Positions 37,920 through 46,739 of a DNA stretch of 64,000 nt are shown here, piece after piece. Position 1 is the first letter of the stretch. Each line of letters opens with the position of its first letter. Source of the stretch: Ignavibacteriales bacterium (lineage in GTDB: Bacteria > Bacteroidota > Ignavibacteria > Ignavibacteriales > SURF-24); assembly GCA_026390815.1 (NCBI GenBank), contig JAPLFH010000006.1, positions 235,267 through 299,266 of the forward strand, written 5' to 3'. Both the position numbers and the translations under genes were made by a program. A model generated the notes under the pieces. That model was not told the origin of the DNA. It did no database searches and was given only the letters and a program-made list of their open reading frames with translations.

Positions 37920-40900
37920 TCAAATCGTATTTTCAACATCTTTATAATATTGGTCAATTTCGTTTTGCAGTTCAATTGTTTTTGAAAGTGCAGTAACAAT
38001 TTTACAGTAAGTCTGAATTTCATCAAGATTAAGAGTTCTTTCTTTTCTGTCCTTAAGCCATTTCTCACAAACCTGATAACCACCTATTTGATATTCCCAA
38101 ACTTCGGGTTTAACTCCGGTGAAATACTGTTCCTTGTTTATCCAAACTTTTCCATCCCCGCCTGCGGAACGGGCAGGTTCATACTTTAGTTTTTCAACTT
38201 TGTTATTTCCATTTATCGGGCAACTTGAAATTGTTTTATCCAACATGTTTGAGTGAAGCAAATGCAAATCAGCTAGTTCTTTTCCCAGTTTACCAAGCTT
38301 AATAAATAGTTTGTAATCCTTAGTAAATGGAATGCGGGGAAAATCTATTTTTAAAAACCCAGCATATTTTGTGCGGTAAGTGTTGCTGTAAAGAACAGCA
38401 TAGATGTAATAGAATATATTCTTAGAACCGAATCCTTCAACCTTTTTGAAATCTGAAATTCCTTCTTCTTCCTGTCTTACACGGTATAAAGGATCATAAA
38501 ATGGTCTTCCAAAAGAACTACATAATAAAGAAATAACATCTTTAGAAATGTTTGGCAGTGTTGTAACATATTCTTCCTCAGGTTCAAATATTAAAAGCTG
38601 GGTGAATTTGGCTTTTTTCTTTGATGTTGATTTTATATAAATGTAAAGAGGGAAGAGAGATTCTCCCCCTTTATTATCAGAACGGATAACGCCATCGGCA
38701 ATTATCTTATCGCTAACAAAAAAATAATTCATCGGTTTATTTGGCAGCATCTGACGTCTTGCAATTAAACCAATGTTTTCGTCCATATTTTCCATAACCT
38801 CTCTTCTTGACCTTTCAACCATTTCATCATGATATAAAATCCATCGTACATCAAAAGGACGGTAAAGAATTTTAGTTATGGAATCTTTCCAATCCAAATC
38901 CTTTTGAAGTTTTTCTCTTTGAACTTTTATTTTCCAGCTTTGATTTTCGTTTAAATCATAAGTCTGCTTGATTATATCATCATCAATTTTAGGATTGCGA
39001 AACTCTTCAATTCTTCTCTCTAATTTCTTTTTATCAAAATCAATTACAAAATTATCTCTCGCCGTAACTATACCAACACTGTTAACCGGGAATATTTCTG
39101 TTATCTTTGAGAACGAACTGTAATGATTAAGCAACTTATTATCTGTTGGTTGGAAAAGATAAAATTCAGGATAAGGGACGGCTTTCTTCCATTTAACTGT
39201 GTTAATATTGTTTTTCAAAAGCCATTTATATTTATTTTCCCTTAAACCAAAAATCTCTGAATGAAATACTTTATTGATCCTATTTTCTTTTTTGTATTTA
39301 ATAAAGAAAGCAATTGCAACTCCCTGTTGAATATCAAAAACATTTTCATCTTTGCTTCCATCAGGAGATTTTTCTTTTTTTAAACTGTTACCATGAAGAT
39401 CAAGAATGTAAATTTCATCAAAGCTGTTCATTAAGCTCTGTCTCATTCCTCTGAAAGTAGGGTTATCCAAATAACTATGGTTAGTAATAAAACCCAGAAC
39501 ACCTTCACCAGCCTGGTCAATTTTCCATTGCGCAAATCGAATGAATTTAACATAATCATCCTGAAGCCATTTAGGATTCTTTTCTCCAAGCGGTTTGCCA
39601 TCAACTTGATAATATTCTTTTATCGCATCCGAGATCCATTTGCCTGTATTTGATGAATGACCTGAATATGGCGGATTACCAAGTACAACTAAAATTGGAA
39701 CATCCTTTTTTACTTTTCCTGCTTCGTGGCTTTCGTGGGATAAAGAAGACATTCCAGGGAACTTTGATTCATCAAGCTCCTCCATATCAAGCGTATTGGT
39801 TAGATAATACTTTACACGATCTTCATCATCCATCGTGTAACCAAGTTCATATAGCAGAAAGGAAATCTTCATGTGTCCAATTGCATAAGGAGCCATCATC
39901 AATTCAAATGCATAAAAGTTTGGTAAGACACGTTCTTTGATAAAACTTCTAACAGCTCCATCACCAATTTTTTCTTTAATTTCTTTAACTGCTATTTCAA
40001 TAGCCTGGTACATAAAACCTAAAGTTCCACCTGCAGGATCGAGAAGCGTTACATTCTTAGAAGCTAATCCATCACTCAAACCAAATTTATCTTTAAGTAT
40101 TTCATGAAGTGAACGAACAATAAATGAAACTACTGGTTCAGGTGTGTAATAAACTCCTCTTTTTTCTCTTGTTGAAGGATCATATTCAGACAGAAAAGTT
40201 TCGTAGAAGTGTAAAACAGGATCGCTTCCTTTTCCTTTCTGGTAATATTCATCAAGGATAATTTTAGGATTGGCGCAGGAAAGAACTTCTGCAATATCAT
40301 CAATAATTAATTCCATCTGTTTTGGAATATCTTCCATCGAGATGAATCTGAAAATATCTCTTAATATTCCAATAGATTTTGGGATGTAAGAGAATGCTAA
40401 AGTTCTGGTAAAATCATCGCCGGCTCTCAGTCTTGCTGCAAATAAACCATAAGTAATTGTTTGAGAGTAGAGGTCGGCAAATTCATCTTCATCAATTCCC
40501 GCAATAAGAAATTTTTGAAAAGCTTCATAAAATCCGTGAATAGATGTTGTTCCTTTTCTTAGTTCCTCTGTAACAATTTCATCTTTAAGGAACTTAGTTC
40601 TTTTTGCTAATTCAACGGCAAGGGTTTTGGCAGTAAATTTTTTTGGTAAAGAAAAATCAAGGAATCTTTCAAGCAATACAAAAAATTTATCTTCATTCTC
40701 CGAAGGTGGAATAGTAGATAATTTTTTTATAACGAATGGTCTTGCAACAGAAACCTTCTCTATCATTTCGCCGTCACGATAAAGCCGAAACTCTGTAAAG
40801 TTAGTTAGTATAACGTTTGGGAAAGTGGTTAAATATCTTTCAAGCTGTTCTGATTCCTCAACAACATCAAGATTTTTACCTAAATCCTTAGCTTCAATGT

Positions 40901-41111
40901 AACCAACTATTTTTTGCTTACCATCCCAAATTCTAAAATCTGGATTTCCAGCTTCAGTCTGTTTTGGTAAAACAGTAATGTCGATTTTATGTTTTCGTTT
41001 TGTTTCTGAGAATTCTTCTAAAAAAGATTTGAGTGCAGGATAGTAGGATTCTTCACGTGCGTCGCCTGTTTGATGGGTCTTAAATAAATTTGTTAAGTAT
41101 TTTTTTATCAT
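37920..41111 (-). CDS. Single-chain restriction-modification enzyme (nuclease, N6-adenine methyltransferase and Type-ISP-like specificity domain)
   Basis: 1063 residues. An N-terminal PD-(D/E)XK nuclease (D58, then E73-A-K75 in GYIEAK) is followed by a helical linker and a gamma-type N6-adenine methyltransferase with TLLDPAGGTLGF (residues 357-366, SAM site) and catalytic NPPY (479-482). The C-terminal region (about 800-1060, INKEQYFTGVKPEVWEYQIGGYQVCEKWLKDR) resembles the Type ISP specificity domain. No helicase/translocase motifs are present, so it is Type IIG/IIL-like. Residues 979-985 (PARSAGG) come from an inserted palindromic repeat. Between the citF and acsA genes; probably horizontally acquired. 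Confidence 0.88.
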   Translation of the reverse strand: MIKKYLTNLFKTHQTGDAREESYYPALKSFLEEFSETKRKHKIDITVLPKQTEAGNPDFRIWDGKQKIVGYIEAKDLGKNLDVVEESEQLERYLTTFPNVILTNFTEFRLYRDGEMIEKVSVARPFVIKKLSTIPPSENEDKFFVLLERFLDFSLPKKFTAKTLAVELAKRTKFLKDEIVTEELRKGTTSIHGFYEAFQKFLIAGIDEDEFADLYSQTITYGLFAARLRAGDDFTRTLAFSYIPKSIGILRDIFRFISMEDIPKQMELIIDDIAEVLSCANPKIILDEYYQKGKGSDPVLHFYETFLSEYDPSTREKRGVYYTPEPVVSFIVRSLHEILKDKFGLSDGLASKNVTLLDPAGGTLGFMYQAIEIAVKEIKEKIGDGAVRSFIKERVLPNFYAFELMMAPYAIGHMKISFLLYELGYTMDDEDRVKYYLTNTLDMEELDESKFPGMSSLSHESHEAGKVKKDVPILVVLGNPPYSGHSSNTGKWISDAIKEYYQVDGKPLGEKNPKWLQDDYVKFIRFAQWKIDQAGEGVLGFITNHSYLDNPTFRGMRQSLMNSFDEIYILDLHGNSLKKEKSPDGSKDENVFDIQQGVAIAFFIKYKKENRINKVFHSEIFGLRENKYKWLLKNNINTVKWKKAVPYPEFYLFQPTDNKLLNHYSSFSKITEIFPVNSVGIVTARDNFVIDFDKKKLERRIEEFRNPKIDDDIIKQTYDLNENQSWKIKVQREKLQKDLDWKDSITKILYRPFDVRWILYHDEMVERSRREVMENMDENIGLIARRQMLPNKPMNYFFVSDKIIADGVIRSDNKGGESLFPLYIYIKSTSKKKAKFTQLLIFEPEEEYVTTLPNISKDVISLLCSSFGRPFYDPLYRVRQEEEGISDFKKVEGFGSKNIFYYIYAVLYSNTYRTKYAGFLKIDFPRIPFTKDYKLFIKLGKLGKELADLHLLHSNMLDKTISSCPINGNNKVEKLKYEPARSAGGDGKVWINKEQYFTGVKPEVWEYQIGGYQVCEKWLKDRKERTLNLDEIQTYCKIVTALSKTIELQNEIDQYYKDVENTI
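38157..38180 (-). repeat. Palindromic repeat inserted in frame in the restriction-modification gene
   Basis: The 24 bases read as CCCGCC, then TGCGGAACG, then GGCAGGTTC on the plus strand. The outer parts equal the GC-rich arm of the intergenic element at 35712-35726 with nine extra bases. GC content is far above the surroundings. It encodes PARSAGG. Confidence 0.65.
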
Positions 41112-41143
41112 ATTTGCAAAATACTGATAATATTATTATTCAA

Positions 41144-42700
41144 CTAATCAACTACCTGAAAGACTGAATCGAGCACTGTTCCATCAACCCATTTAACAAC
41201 TGCAACTACTTTGTTTTTGTTTACTGTTGGTTTCGACGGAGCCCCACCACAAATTTCATAAACTTCATCACGTATTTGCTTAATCGTTCTGATTGGAAGA
41301 TTGGAATTTTTTACTGCTGTTATCAAGTCTTTTCGTTTTGGATTTATTGCGATTCCTCTTTCAGTAATAATAACATCAACTAATTCTCCGGGTCCGCAAA
41401 TAGTTGTTACTTCATCAAGAATAACTGGAATACGATCTCTGAATGAAGGAATGGCAAGGATAGAACACTTTGCGTAAAGACAATTTTGCCATCCTCCAAT
41501 TCCGTGAAGAAGATAACCATCACTATGTGTAACAACATTTGCATTAAAATTTATGTCAACTTCTGTAGCACCAAGAACTGCTACATCAATAATCGAAGCA
41601 AAATTTCCTTTACCATGAAAATTATAGCTTGTAAACGGACTTGTATTAACGTGTCTGGGATTTTCTCTCATTGAACGAACACCTTCAAGATCGAAAGTCT
41701 GTCCATCAAGAATATAATTCGTTAATCCTTCTTCCAGAAGCTGTACTAAATATTTTGTGCTGCCGCCACGTACGAAACTTGCTTTTACTCCTTTTGCTTT
41801 CATTCTTTCTTTCAGATAAAGAACAAATGCTAAATTAGTTCCACCGGAGCCAGCCTGGAATGAAAAGCCATCTTTCATTATTCCAGCTTCTTCTATAAAT
41901 TGCGCAACGTATTCGGCAATTATTAGTCTGTCTGGACTTTTAGTAATCTCTGTAGTGCCGGAAACAATTTTACTCGCATCACCAAGTGAATCGATTTGAA
42001 CAACATAATCTACATTGTTTCCTTGTATTTGCCAGGGCACGCATGGAAAAGGAACGAGGTTATCTGTAACAACTATTACTTTATCTGCATATTCAGAATC
42101 GGCAAGAGAAAAGCCAATTAATCCGCAAGCAGATTTTCCAGTAACTCCGTTCGCATCTCCAAAAGGATCTGCTGTTGGCGCTGCGATTACAGCAATATCA
42201 ATTTTAACTTCGCCATCCTGTATAGCCTGGTATCTGCCGCCATGCGAACGAAGTACACCAATTCCTTTCATCTTTCCATTAGTGGTAAATCTTCCGAGTG
42301 GTCCATTCATACTTCCTTCAATATGATGGATTGTTCCATCTTCAAGATATTTGATCAAATGTTCGTGGCAGGGGAATGAAGCAGTTGGGAACCAGCGTAT
42401 GTTTTTTATTCCCATAGATTTTATTGTATCAAACAAAATATTTGTAAGAGCGTCTCCGTTTCTTAAATGGTGATGAGTAGAGATTGTCATTCCATCTTTC
42501 AATCCCGCTCGCTTCAGAGCTTCCTTCAAATTCTTAATTACTTTGTTTACATCCTTTGGATAATCGATGCAAGTTTTTATTGGTGGTTTTGCTTTGTTAC
42601 CCTTTGGTTTGTATTTATCAACACCTTCGAACGGAATTTCTTTTCTTCCATTAATAAGCGTTGGTACAAATCTTCCGGCAGCGTTTTTAACTAATTTCAT
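41144..42700 (-). CDS. citF: Citrate lyase alpha subunit (citrate CoA-transferase)
   Basis: 518 residues, normal for CitF. Motifs include DGMTISTHHHLRNGD, GSMNGPLGRF, RSHGGRYQAIQDGEVKIDIAVIAAPTADPFGDANG, FQAGSGGTNLAF and DVVTTICGPGELVDVI-like VDVIITERGIAINP. The subunit transfers the acyl-carrier thioester onto citrate. It is the last gene of the minus-strand tricarboxylate cluster, separated from the CitD-CitE fusion by a four-helix-bundle gene. Citramalate lyase is homologous, so that substrate is possible. No citC, citX or citG is in the window. Confidence 0.93.
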   Translation of the reverse strand: MKLVKNAAGRFVPTLINGRKEIPFEGVDKYKPKGNKAKPPIKTCIDYPKDVNKVIKNLKEALKRAGLKDGMTISTHHHLRNGDALTNILFDTIKSMGIKNIRWFPTASFPCHEHLIKYLEDGTIHHIEGSMNGPLGRFTTNGKMKGIGVLRSHGGRYQAIQDGEVKIDIAVIAAPTADPFGDANGVTGKSACGLIGFSLADSEYADKVIVVTDNLVPFPCVPWQIQGNNVDYVVQIDSLGDASKIVSGTTEITKSPDRLIIAEYVAQFIEEAGIMKDGFSFQAGSGGTNLAFVLYLKERMKAKGVKASFVRGGSTKYLVQLLEEGLTNYILDGQTFDLEGVRSMRENPRHVNTSPFTSYNFHGKGNFASIIDVAVLGATEVDINFNANVVTHSDGYLLHGIGGWQNCLYAKCSILAIPSFRDRIPVILDEVTTICGPGELVDVIITERGIAINPKRKDLITAVKNSNLPIRTIKQIRDEVYEICGGAPSKPTVNKNKVVAVVKWVDGTVLDSVFQVVD

Positions 42701-42738
42701 AATAAACTCTATTGTTAAATTGTTACATTGTTTTTTTA

Positions 42739-43202
42739 GTCATTAAGTTGTCATTTGCTTCGCTGTTATTCACTTTGCTGTCATTAGGTTGTTATTTATA
42801 TAACATCATTTGATTGTTATTTTTCAATATTTTTCTTGCTAATTGAATTAATGTAATTGTTTAACTTTACGCCAAGTCGGTTTATATCCTTTATAAATAA
42901 TTCGTAGGAATTGTCATTAATTAAATTTCGATTATGTGCTTTCGTTATCCGAGTAACTGTTTCAAACAAGGAGCCTCTTGAATAATAACAAAATTGTCTT
43001 TCTTCTTTATAAAAATACCTTCCAAATCCTTCACTTAAATTAGCAGCTATAGAATCCACCGATTTTATCAGTTGTTTGCCGATAGTATCTTTATCAAAAT
43101 AATTCCATTTATCAATAATATTCCAAACTTGTTCTCCAATTTGCATTGATAATTGATAAACTTGAAGTTCATCCAATTTCATTTGCCCTCCAACTTAATG
43201 AC
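42739..43202. mobile_element. Candidate mobile cassette: four-helix-bundle gene between inverted repeats
   Basis: Perfect 12-base inverted copies of GTCATTAAGTTG lie at 42739-42750 and (reverse complement) 43191-43202, bracketing the four-helix-bundle gene. A further imperfect direct copy sits at 42780-42797. The cassette interrupts the otherwise contiguous citrate lyase genes. No transposase is encoded. Confidence 0.45.
42817..43182 (-). CDS. Four-helix bundle protein (23S rRNA intervening-sequence protein family)
   Basis: 121 residues with the signature SVDSIAANLSEGFGR and a helical pattern throughout (LQVYQLSMQIGEQVWNII, SLFETVTRITKAH). Family members are found in 23S rRNA intervening sequences and scattered in Bacteroidota genomes; their molecular role is poorly known. 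GGAGGG precedes the ATG. It sits between citDE and citF, flanked by inverted repeats, and has no evident link to citrate metabolism. Confidence 0.9.
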   Translation of the reverse strand: MKLDELQVYQLSMQIGEQVWNIIDKWNYFDKDTIGKQLIKSVDSIAANLSEGFGRYFYKEERQFCYYSRGSLFETVTRITKAHNRNLINDNSYELFIKDINRLGVKLNNYINSISKKNIEK

Positions 43203-43245
43203 AATTATTGACTATCTAATGACTAAGATTATAATTCCATGAACT

Positions 43246-44472
43246 TTATTTATTTCCTGTTTTCCATTCGTTTGTTAAAAGGCTATTCATTAATGCTAAA
43301 TTGATTGTTCTTAGCGCTCGTTTTACAACCGGAGCATCAATCATCTTACTTCCAAGTGAAACAACACCAATCCCTTTTTTTTCTGCTTCTTCAAATGCTA
43401 AAACTATTTTCTTCGCTTTGTCAATTTCTTCTTGGGTCGGAGCAAATGCTTCGTGAACAACTTTTACCTGGCGTGGATGAATACATCCTTTTCCTTCAAA
43501 TCCCAAAGCCTTGGCTTCAATTACACTTTTACGCAAACCGTCCATATCATTAACGTCTGAAAAGACAGTATCAATTGCCTGAATTCCTGCAGCCTTTGCA
43601 GCGTTTACCAACATTGATCTTGCAAAGAAACTTTCTTTCCCTTCATCTGTACGCTGCGTTCCAAGATCGGCAGTGTAATCTTCTAAACCAATCGCCAGCG
43701 CACAATTACAATGAGAAGCAGTAGCAATCTCATATGCTTTCAGAACACCTTTGGCGCTTTCAATAATCGGCATAAAGAAAATATCATCCTTCACACCATT
43801 AATTTTTTTCAATCGATTTACTTCCACTTCAACTTCTTTAACCTGCTCAGGTGATTCACATTTTGGAATTAGAATTACATGAACATTATGCGGGATTATA
43901 TAATGCAAATCTTCAAGTCCCTTTGGAAGCTGGTTAATTCTCACCATTCTTTCAGCACCATAAAAATCAACACTCCGAAGCGCATTTCTTACCACAAGTT
44001 GCGCTGCATCCTTTTCAGTTAGTGCAACGCTGTCCTCCAGATCCAATATAATTCCATCAGGCTGGTGAAGACCGGCGTTCGTATAAAATTTAGGTTCATT
44101 TCCAGGCAGATAAAGCCGGCTTCTTCTAAGTTTATCTTTTGTGGTTTTGTAAAGATTCTTTTCGTTCATAGGAAGAAGGAATTCTTTATGCGTTCCGGAA
44201 AGAAGTTTTTTTATTGCCAGTTCAAACCGTGCAGCAATGACAAATAATAGTGCGCCGCTGTCTTCCATTAAAATATTTGCGTCTTTCAGATTGTAGAATT
44301 TGCTCATCTCGTGAATGAGTGCTTTAATTGATTCGCCATACATTGAGGCAACTTTACTTTTCAAGTCTAACTTGATCCCGCCAGTGTTTGTTAATTCAAT
44401 TTCTATAAAACAATCAGAGCGGATTTTATCTCCGCGTTTACCTGCGGAAGATTTTAAAACTTTGGTTTCCAT
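43246..44472 (-). CDS. Citrate lyase acyl-carrier (CitD) and beta (CitE) subunits fused in one chain
   Basis: 408 residues. Residues 1-95 read as CitD: SSAGKRGDKIRSDCFIEIEL aligns with the carrier-protein start, Ser19 (in RSD) being the expected prosthetic-group attachment site, and DSGALLFVIAARFELAIKKL matches its last helix. Residues about 110-408 are a CitE-type TIM barrel: RRSRLYLPGNEPKF, DGIILDLEDSV, MVRINQLP, AIGLEDYTADLGTQRT and GKGCIHPRQV. CitD and CitE are normally separate. With CitF it would form a complete lyase cleaving citrate (or citramalate) to acetate and a keto acid. Confidence 0.88.
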   Translation of the reverse strand: METKVLKSSAGKRGDKIRSDCFIEIELTNTGGIKLDLKSKVASMYGESIKALIHEMSKFYNLKDANILMEDSGALLFVIAARFELAIKKLLSGTHKEFLLPMNEKNLYKTTKDKLRRSRLYLPGNEPKFYTNAGLHQPDGIILDLEDSVALTEKDAAQLVVRNALRSVDFYGAERMVRINQLPKGLEDLHYIIPHNVHVILIPKCESPEQVKEVEVEVNRLKKINGVKDDIFFMPIIESAKGVLKAYEIATASHCNCALAIGLEDYTADLGTQRTDEGKESFFARSMLVNAAKAAGIQAIDTVFSDVNDMDGLRKSVIEAKALGFEGKGCIHPRQVKVVHEAFAPTQEEIDKAKKIVLAFEEAEKKGIGVVSLGSKMIDAPVVKRALRTINLALMNSLLTNEWKTGNK

Positions 44473-44551
44473 TTTTATTTCTCGTTATAATTTCATAATT
44501 CAATTGATAAATTGTGTAATTGCTAAATTGTTGGAAAGATATCTTTAACAA

Positions 44552-45985
44552 CTAAACAATTAGTTTTTCCATGAACTCTTTACCTGAAAATTTTTCGCAA
44601 TCAAAAATCATTTCTTTTATTTCTTTTTGTTTTTTAACATCCAACAACTGAGTTGAAAGTGCATTGAATTTATTTTCTAAATCTTCCATTGTCATCGGTT
44701 CGCGTGGATCACCTTTCGGAAACTCTAGATACTCTGTAAATTCTCTTCCATCCCTGGTTCTAATCACTACTTTAGAAGGCTGTTTAGCCGGGAACATCTT
44801 TTCAAATTCCATAGATGCTTCTCCTTTTATCTTATCTATAACTTCCCAGATCCTTGGATCCTTTAGCTTCTCATCAGAGAATGATTGTGTTGTTATCTTA
44901 TGATCAACCAGCGCTGCCGCAATGCAATAGGGAAGTGAATGATCTGCGGTTTCCCTGGATTCAGGTCGATATTTATGCGGATCAAAAAGAATATCGCAGG
45001 CACGGGCGATTGTTGTTACTATAACTGATTCAATCTGATCGTAACTAATATTATTATTTGTAACAACTTTTAGTGTGCAGGAAATATGTGTGTGGGTCAA
45101 AGCCTCAGTTGGAAATGCTTTCATACTGCACTCAAGAATTTTATAACTTTTACCAAGGTTACCAATTAGTTTATCCAAATTCCAGCCCCATTCAGATGTG
45201 CCTTCTCTTCCCTGCATCCTTGCTGGAGATACATTTTGATTTTTAGTATCCCACCCGAAAAAGCAATCCATAAATCCTTCTTTACCTTCAAAGACCGCTT
45301 CGGTCCCAGAATATCCTTTCTGTGCCATCAACGCAGCAAATACACCAGACTGCGTCGCCATCGGATCGACAGTATTTTTCATCATTGTTAATTTTCCAGC
45401 GGTTGGGCATCCGATTGTATGATTATGGCTTCCGCTTATTCCAATTGAGTTTACCATTTGATCAACAGATAGTCCAAGCATTTTACCTGCAACAATTGGA
45501 GAAACAAACTGTGTTAAAGTTGCGTGATGCCATTTTCTTTCTCGTACACCGGGAACAGCAAACTCACATAATCGTTGTTCAAATTCATAAGCAAGAACAA
45601 TTGCAACAATAATTTCTTTCATTGAAACCCCAACCATTTCCCCAACAGAGATGGCTGCCGGAATAATATCGGATGGATGTGATGGATCTTCTTTCCAATA
45701 GATATCGTTGAAATCAAGTGCGCGGATCATAAGCGAATTTACGAGTGATGCATTTACGGCAGGAATTTTATCTCCAAAAACAAAAAGAGTCGCTTCCGGT
45801 TTACCAGCCATTTCCTTATAAATATCCCTTAAAATATTTACATCTTTTGTATGATAGCCGCCGTAAGCACAGCCAACCGAATCGTAAAGATATCTTTTTA
45901 CTTCGTGAATGACTTCTTTAGGAAGGTCTTCGTATTTAAGACCAACTGCAAATTCTGCTATTTGACGTGAGATTGATTTGTTCAT
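44552..45985 (-). CDS. prpD: MmgE/PrpD family dehydratase (2-methylcitrate/citrate dehydratase-like)
   Basis: 477 residues, normal for PrpD. Diagnostic stretches: IRALDFNDIYWKEDPSHPSDIIPAA, YEFEQRLCEFA, GGSHNHTIG-like GISGSHNHTIG, KAFPTEALTHTH, ESRETADHSLPYCIAAALVD and FPKGDPREPM. The family dehydrates 2-methylcitrate, and some members accept citrate, giving aconitate-type products; others are cis-aconitate decarboxylases. No prpB or prpC is in the window, and its neighbours handle citrate and isocitrate, so a citrate dehydratase role is plausible. A truncated copy of its 5' end lies beyond the ORF6N gene. Confidence 0.88.
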   Translation of the reverse strand: MNKSISRQIAEFAVGLKYEDLPKEVIHEVKRYLYDSVGCAYGGYHTKDVNILRDIYKEMAGKPEATLFVFGDKIPAVNASLVNSLMIRALDFNDIYWKEDPSHPSDIIPAAISVGEMVGVSMKEIIVAIVLAYEFEQRLCEFAVPGVRERKWHHATLTQFVSPIVAGKMLGLSVDQMVNSIGISGSHNHTIGCPTAGKLTMMKNTVDPMATQSGVFAALMAQKGYSGTEAVFEGKEGFMDCFFGWDTKNQNVSPARMQGREGTSEWGWNLDKLIGNLGKSYKILECSMKAFPTEALTHTHISCTLKVVTNNNISYDQIESVIVTTIARACDILFDPHKYRPESRETADHSLPYCIAAALVDHKITTQSFSDEKLKDPRIWEVIDKIKGEASMEFEKMFPAKQPSKVVIRTRDGREFTEYLEFPKGDPREPMTMEDLENKFNALSTQLLDVKKQKEIKEMIFDCEKFSGKEFMEKLIV

Positions 45986-46051
45986 AGTGTTTTATGTTTA
46001 ATTGTTTGGTTTAAAAAAATTTGACTAACAAACTTATTTATGTTCCTGATA

Positions 46052-46576
46052 TTAATCTATTGTAAATCCAATCTTCTTTTTAGATGGAGCTGGAGATGTA
46101 ATTAGTTGATTTATTACTTGAATAATCTGAACAATTTGATTATCGTGTTCTTGAAGTTTACTTTCTAATTCTTTCAGTTTCTCTTCAACTTTTTTATGAG
46201 TTGAAATTATTTCTCTTAGTTTTACAAAAGCACGCATTATTAAAATATTCACTTCTATCGCTCTTTCGCTTTTCAGTACAGAAGAAAGCATCGCTACACC
46301 CTGTTCCGTGAAAGCAAATGGATGGTATCGTAATCCTTTTTCTTCAGATTTGGACATCACAGTTTGTGATCTCCAGTTAAGAAATTCTTCCTTTGATAAT
46401 TGAAACATAAAATCTTCAGGGAATCTTCTGATGTTTCTACGAACCGCTTGTTTTAAAGCGCGGGTTTCTACTCCGTATAAAACTGCAAGGTTTCTATCAA
46501 GAATAACTTTCTGATTTCTTATAACAAGAATTTTATCAATTAAGCTTTCTGGTGGTATTAGTGTTTTTGTTACCAT
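46052..46576 (-). CDS. ORF6N domain protein (phage/mobile-element type DNA-binding)
   Basis: 174 residues. The ORF6N domain covers residues about 10-100: IDKILVIRNQKVILDRNLAVLYGVETRALKQAVRRN, RFPEDFMFQLS and RYHPFAFTEQGVAMLSSVLKSERAI. A coiled coil of about 40 residues (HKKVEEKLKELESKLQEHDNQI) and a basic tail follow. Such proteins accompany phages and mobile islands in Bacteroidota, and many occur as single genes. It separates prpD from the aconitase gene and from a prpD 5' remnant, indicating insertion. Confidence 0.9.
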   Translation of the reverse strand: MVTKTLIPPESLIDKILVIRNQKVILDRNLAVLYGVETRALKQAVRRNIRRFPEDFMFQLSKEEFLNWRSQTVMSKSEEKGLRYHPFAFTEQGVAMLSSVLKSERAIEVNILIMRAFVKLREIISTHKKVEEKLKELESKLQEHDNQIVQIIQVINQLITSPAPSKKKIGFTID

Positions 46577-46594
46577 AATGACTTTATAAGTGAA

Positions 46595-46669
46595 TTAATT
46601 ACTTTTTAAGAACCATGTATTGTCATTAAATGCAATCTCTGAAATTTGACGTGAGATTGATTTTTCCAT
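46595..46669 (-). pseudogene. Truncated copy of the prpD 5' end
   Basis: Begins ATG and encodes MEKSISRQISEIA, which parallels the MNKSISRQIAEFA start of prpD with a 20-base identical block. It then diverges and stops after 24 codons. It lies on the far side of the ORF6N gene from the intact prpD, so it looks like a scar of insertion or duplication. Confidence 0.7.
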
Positions 46670-46739
46670 AATAAATTCTCTTTAATTTTTATTTACGCTA
46701 ATTGAATGATAATTATAAAAAATTCATCAAAATAATATT

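Noticed and set aside
37920..41111. BREX PglX or complete Type ISP enzyme
   Set aside because: No accompanying BREX genes and no helicase motifs in the chain; it fits a Type IIG/IIL-like single-chain enzyme better.
42739..42797. Possible CRISPR-like or direct repeat array before citF
   Set aside because: Only two imperfect 18-base copies, with no regular spacer series or cas genes.
44552..45985. Standard methylcitrate cycle operon
   Set aside because: No prpB (methylisocitrate lyase) or prpC (methylcitrate synthase) is present; neighbours are citrate lyase and isocitrate-type enzymes.
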